Source: Aphrophora alni (taxonomy: Eukaryota; Arthropoda; Insecta; Hemiptera; Aphrophoridae). From it: DNA of 64,000 nucleotides. The stretch is from assembly GCA_963513935.1 (NCBI GenBank), contig OY740769.1, positions 105,379,762 to 105,443,761 of the forward strand, written 5' to 3'. The translations under genes were made by a program, and so were the position numbers. Below the pieces are notes generated by a model, which did not search any database, was not told the DNA's origin, and worked only from the letters and a program-made list of their open reading frames with translations. Below are positions 60,692-64,000 of the stretch, piece by piece; the stretch's first letter is position 1, and each line of letters begins with the position of its first letter.

Positions 60692-60754
60692 AAATGAGTA
60701 ATAACAACAACTTTGCCCGATAATGCCGCAAGGCGAAACAATTGTAGCTCATTT
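60692..60754 (+). ncRNA. Hammerhead-like motif with 7-bp outer helix
   Basis: AAATGAG (60692-60698), an 18-nt asymmetric loop, CCGATAA (60717-60723), T, stem II GCC-GCAA-GGC (60725-60734, GNRA loop), GAAAC (60735-60739), palindrome ACAATTGT (60738-60745), A60746, G, then CTCATTT (60748-60754), the perfect complement of AAATGAG. Core differs from CTGANGA at two positions. Confidence 0.5.
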
Positions 60755-61079
60755 ATATTATATATATATATTTTAACAAATTTAACACTTGGACACATTT
60801 ATAGATTTTAACTTTTTCTTTAATTATTTATAACATTGAGTTTTAAAATCTTTTACAATATAAAATCAATTATTGTCCAAATCTGATGCACTTTATACTT
60901 ATACACTAACGTCTTAACCTACTACTTATTTTAAGTACATAGTTAAAATAAAATTCTAATTCTACCATGTCTTAACCTAAATAAAGAAATAAGAGTGCAT
61001 CATATTTTTACTTTTAAATTTTTTACTTTTAATTTATTATTATAAAATGCTCCTGCTAACTGAAATGTATTATTTTATT

Positions 61080-61960
61080 AATTTTTATTTATTTTCTCTT
61101 TACGGGTTCGTGAGGTTCTTTGGTGACTATAATTTACATATAAAATAGAATTTGGTGGTAGTTTATTTAATTGAGATTGTCCATTTATTTTTTACTTATC
61201 GCTTGGAAGTTTTTCACTGCTCCGACGTTCCTGGTTCCGTGCACGTGGTTCCCGTGTAGACTGCCAGTAGATGGATCGATTTGCCTTGATCTTTTCGACG
61301 AATCTTCTTTTCTTCTCACACTTATTTCTCACTCACTTACGTGACGACGATTACTTTAATTTATTGTATTAATATTCCTGTTCAAACACTTTTATAACGA
61401 CACAATTTCTCACTGACTTTTATGACGACGATTACTTTTAAACTTATAACGACGATTATCTTTTAAACTATTCTTCGGAGATTATTATTAATAGTCTACT
61501 TATACAAAAAAAAAACGAGGCAGATACTATTTTATTTTGACGTTTGATCTCGGCTAAATCTTTCACAATCGATCTTCTTTTCTACTAAAGAAACACTTGC
61601 TCCAGAACTCCCTCCTTCTATCAGTAACAACCAAAAAAAAGAACCTCGTGCGCCTCTCTTCCAACCCTATATAAGTTCTAATTTTAAATGCTTTCTTCCG
61701 ATCCTCTTCCTTCATTGGCTTATTTTTAAATATTGTTCGTTATTTCGAGACTGACGCAATTTATTTCATTGGTCCATTTCAAACATTTTCAGTTGAAAGC
61801 ATTGGCTTTTGGAATGGTTTATTTGACTTCTTGAGATCCGTGACTAATGTTAGAATAGTTTTTCTAGCTGTCAACCCTTTCAACTCTTTACAATTTATGA
61901 CCTGACGAGTACTGACCTTTTGGGAGCCCTCTATTTCGTTATAATATTTATATTATTAAA
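61080..61960. other. Unidentified GC-richer block with short tandem motifs
   Basis: Within intron 1 a block less AT-rich than its surroundings. TGACGACGATTACTTT-like units occur three times (about 61344, 61431, 61452) in diverged form, together with CTCACT and TTATAACGACG words. CCTATATAAG at 61667 looks like a TATA box on the plus strand. No open frame. It could be an LTR or promoter-bearing repeat; ends were not resolved. Confidence 0.35.
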
Positions 61961-62036
61961 ATATTTGAAACTTTAGCTTTATTCCTTTTATTAATCCTTG
62001 AATATGGAGTTTCAACAAGAAATATCTGCTGTTACA

Positions 62037-62100
62037 TTAAAAAAAAAATAAAAAAATAACAATAATAATAATAATAATAAAATAATAACAATAATAAGAA
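62037..62100. repeat. (AAT/AAC)n low-complexity run
   Basis: A-rich run followed by AATAATAATAAC-type units. It may be a microsatellite or the tail of a LINE. Confidence 0.8.
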
Positions 62101-62156
62101 TTGTAATTTATATTATTCTAGTTGAAACTTCTAGATTGTCTGAATCTTAATATATT

Positions 62157-62412
62157 TAGTATAATTTACCTTTATGTAGTATGTTTATAAGAATATTTAT
62201 TAATCAAAATGTAAGTACAGCTGTTTCATCTGCAAGAAACATCTTCAGGCTTTAGACATTGTCATCAGTTCATTTATTTTTTGTAATACATAATTTTATG
62301 TTTGTAACAATGTGCAAAGCGTGATGATGTTTCTTGTAGCTGAAACAGCTGTAGCTACTTTGCGACTAATAAGGATTGTTATAGACATACTGAATAAAGG
62401 TAAATTATACTA
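62157..62412. repeat. Foldback with two facing hammerhead-like motifs
   Basis: TAGTATAATTTACCTTTAT (62157-62175) faces ATAAAGGTAAATTATACTA (62394-62412). The right arm on the plus strand reads GCAAAG (62314-62319), GTGATGA (62321-62327), a weak stem II, GAAAC (62342-62346), palindrome ACAGCTGT, A, and CTTTGC (62358-62363) pairing with GCAAAG. The left arm on the minus strand reads CTGAAGA (62248-62242), GAAAC, ACAGCTGT, A, then CTTACATT, which can pair in two blocks with the upstream AATGTCTAAAG. Stem II is poor on both sides. Confidence 0.65.
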
Positions 62413-62947
62413 ATTATGTTAATAATAACAACAATAATTAAATATAGATAAACTGACATCTAATTTCCTGCACCATCTAAAATATTTACTTTATACTACG
62501 TATATAGTCTTTCTTAACCAAACTGTTTACATGTATAAGTAGCCTATTACGATAATCAGATATATAATGAAAACTCAGTGCTGTTTTTAATAGTTTAAAA
62601 CATCTTAGAGGATTGATGATAGAAGATAGCACTAATTCAATCCTGTTTCAACCTGAAGTAATAGGCCTTGATGTTTTACTGGTATGTATAGCCTTCGTAC
62701 TTTTAATGTGTCAGTCAGAATCTTTTGTTGTATTTAAAATTCTCTCATGCTAAGTAATCAGTTATAGCCATTCTATGTATAATATAATTCCGATAAATAA
62801 AAATAAAATTACAATGTTATAAATTATTGCTGATGGTGTACTAGAACAGTTATATGCTCAGTGTTTAAAATAAATCTATATAATTCCAAATTTATAATTA
62901 ACAGAATATCAAAGAATTTAATTTAATAAATAAAAAGTATTACTTAC

Positions 62948-63099
62948 AACATGTTCAGGGATTACTTCTAGGCTAACACTGGTAATGCTGTCTTTGGCAA
63001 TACTATCTTCTTCAATATGAATCTCTGTAACAGGTACCTTTAACTCTGCAGCAAATTGGTTATGTCCTCCTATCAAAGCATAATCCTCTGCAGTCCAAC
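62948..63099 (-). CDS. Exon 1 of window: end of ankyrin repeat region
   Basis: Acceptor TTATTATAG and donor GTAAGTA frame a 152-bp exon (entry phase 1, exit phase 0). It encodes GWTAEDYALIGGHNQF and then an acidic stretch with VTEIHIEEDS. The G-W-T-A-x-x-Y-A-x-x-G-H pattern is the typical second helix and turn of an ankyrin repeat, so the rest of the ankyrin array should be upstream, outside the window. The first codon base lies in that earlier exon. Confidence 0.85.
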
Positions 63100-63124
63100 C
63101 TATAATAAACATGAAATAACAGAG

Positions 63125-63229
63125 TAACTGTTATTCTGTCAATCTGGTTTACATATTTTTTATTTATATTTTCTGATAACTGTTATTCTGTCAATCTGGT
63201 TTACATATGTTTTATTTATATTTTTTAAT
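63125..63229. repeat. Tandem duplication, 52-bp unit
   Basis: TAACTGTTATTCTGTCAATC begins at 63125 and again at 63177; the two units are nearly identical, so it is a recent duplication. Lies 26 bp upstream of the acceptor of exon 1, in the intron that leaves the window. Confidence 0.9.
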
Positions 63230-64000
63230 ACTTAACATTTGAGGAACTGCTGAAACTACACATAGGGAATTTGTTCTAATATTCTGATTGTTATATCTGA
63301 AAATGTACAACTTATATTTTTAACTAAAATAGAAAAAGTGTAGCTTAATAGATTGCAAGTAGTTATTTTCATATAAAGTTTTATAATTTTGCTAATTTGT
63401 AATTACTTCATAAAGAATTAGAGTTATTATTAAATAAATTGGAAGAGTTTTATAAAAGCAGAACAGTATGGTAATTAGATTAAACAAGTTGAATTACTAA
63501 TAATAAAAACGATTTTACTTTTATCAAATAATGTATCAGCAACATGGCAAGTTTTCATAATAATTTATATTACTTATAATGTGATTAAAGATTTAAAAAA
63601 AATTGTTTTTAAAGCAATTTAACCAGATTTTAGCTTTGTTTTTTTAGCTTAGATATAGGATTTTAATTAGGAAGGGACATTATTTTATAGACTTTTAAGG
63701 AGTTGTTTAACTATGGCACATGACTATCTATTCTTCATAATAATAATCATTTAAATGTATACAAAGATTTATTAAATTGTTAATTAAAAATTAAAATTAT
63801 ATTGATATATTTTGTGAAATTATCTTACTCACATATCTGAACAGACTTAGACTTTAACTTTAAAGGAAAAAAATTATTAAGGAAACTTTATAAAAATATT
63901 ACATAATTAATTATTATATTTGAAATGACAAAATACTTTTTCACAAAGACAAATTATTTTACTTTTTTAAATGAACAAAATATTTAGGAAATGTTAAAGT
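63230..64000. other. Intron upstream of exon 1 (runs off the window)
   Basis: AT-rich, no recognised feature. The preceding exon, expected to encode more ankyrin repeat and to end in phase 1, is beyond the right edge. Confidence 0.6.

Larger units (their letters stand above)
5420..63099 (-). other. Gene span: ankyrin-end plus coiled-coil protein, 19 exons, 5' incomplete (ANKRD26-like architecture)
   Basis: One spliced gene reconstructed from 19 minus-strand exons with GT donors and AG acceptors; intron phases agree at all 18 joins. The first visible exon starts inside a glycine codon, so upstream exons lie beyond the right edge. The reconstructed part is 1508 residues: the end of an ankyrin-repeat region (residues 1 to about 20), an acidic low-complexity region (about 25-1000), heptad-rich coiled coil (about 1002-1160 and 1266-1446), a run of eight prolines (about 1460-1467) and a short C-terminal tail. 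Ankyrin repeats followed by disorder and coiled coils match ANKRD26-type scaffold proteins; that family name is inferred from architecture, not from a search. Introns range from about 290 bp to 6.7 kb and are packed with transposon relics. Extra or alternative exons may have been missed. Confidence 0.8.

Overview
The window looks like AT-rich chromosomal DNA of an invertebrate animal, most likely an arthropod. Its small exons have GT-AG introns, it carries a Jockey-type LINE, a Ty3/gypsy element, hAT and DUF4817/Tc-mariner-type relics, and it has many TA microsatellites. The exact lineage cannot be read from the sequence; the frequent TAGGCCTA-like words fit several invertebrate groups. No bacterial, rRNA, tRNA-gene or CRISPR features were seen.

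One protein-coding gene dominates. It lies on the minus strand, enters from beyond the right edge and ends near position 5420. I reconstructed 19 consecutive exons (63099 down to 5420) by hand from splice sites, with every intron phase matching from exon to exon. They give 1508 residues of the C-terminal part: the end of an ankyrin-repeat region, a long acidic Ser/Asp-rich disordered middle (one 1949-bp exon), and a coiled-coil C-terminal half with a polyproline stretch. The architecture resembles ANKRD26-type ankyrin/coiled-coil proteins, but this is an inference from domain order.

The rest is intronic or downstream sequence filled with mobile-element remains. From left to right: a tandem repeat (24-230), a hAT MITE with a perfect 8-bp target duplication (1983-2338), a LINE fragment (5630-6242), a non-autonomous hAT element (6319-7135), a 700-bp foldback (13473-14180), a 5'-truncated Jockey LINE with a poly(A) tail (14830-18004), a decayed gypsy element (21449-26987) whose 3' LTR is split by a second, solo-LTR-like element (24983-26883), a hAT transposase relic (about 30900-31850, minus), a DUF4817-type transposase fragment (34622-34912), a second LINE relic ending in an AAT-rich tail (44615-47827) and a second copy of the solo-LTR-like element (58302-59846).

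The most interesting unexplained signal is a set of eight short loci, five of them in foldback (inverted-repeat) segments, sharing one RNA-like pattern: CTGANGA or a variant, a small hairpin, GAA, a short self-complementary word, then U followed by a non-G base. In the best copy (50470-50514) the flanks also form a 6-bp helix in exactly the hammerhead-ribozyme topology. I read them as hammerhead-like motifs, perhaps from Penelope-like or other non-autonomous retroelements, all within introns of the same gene.
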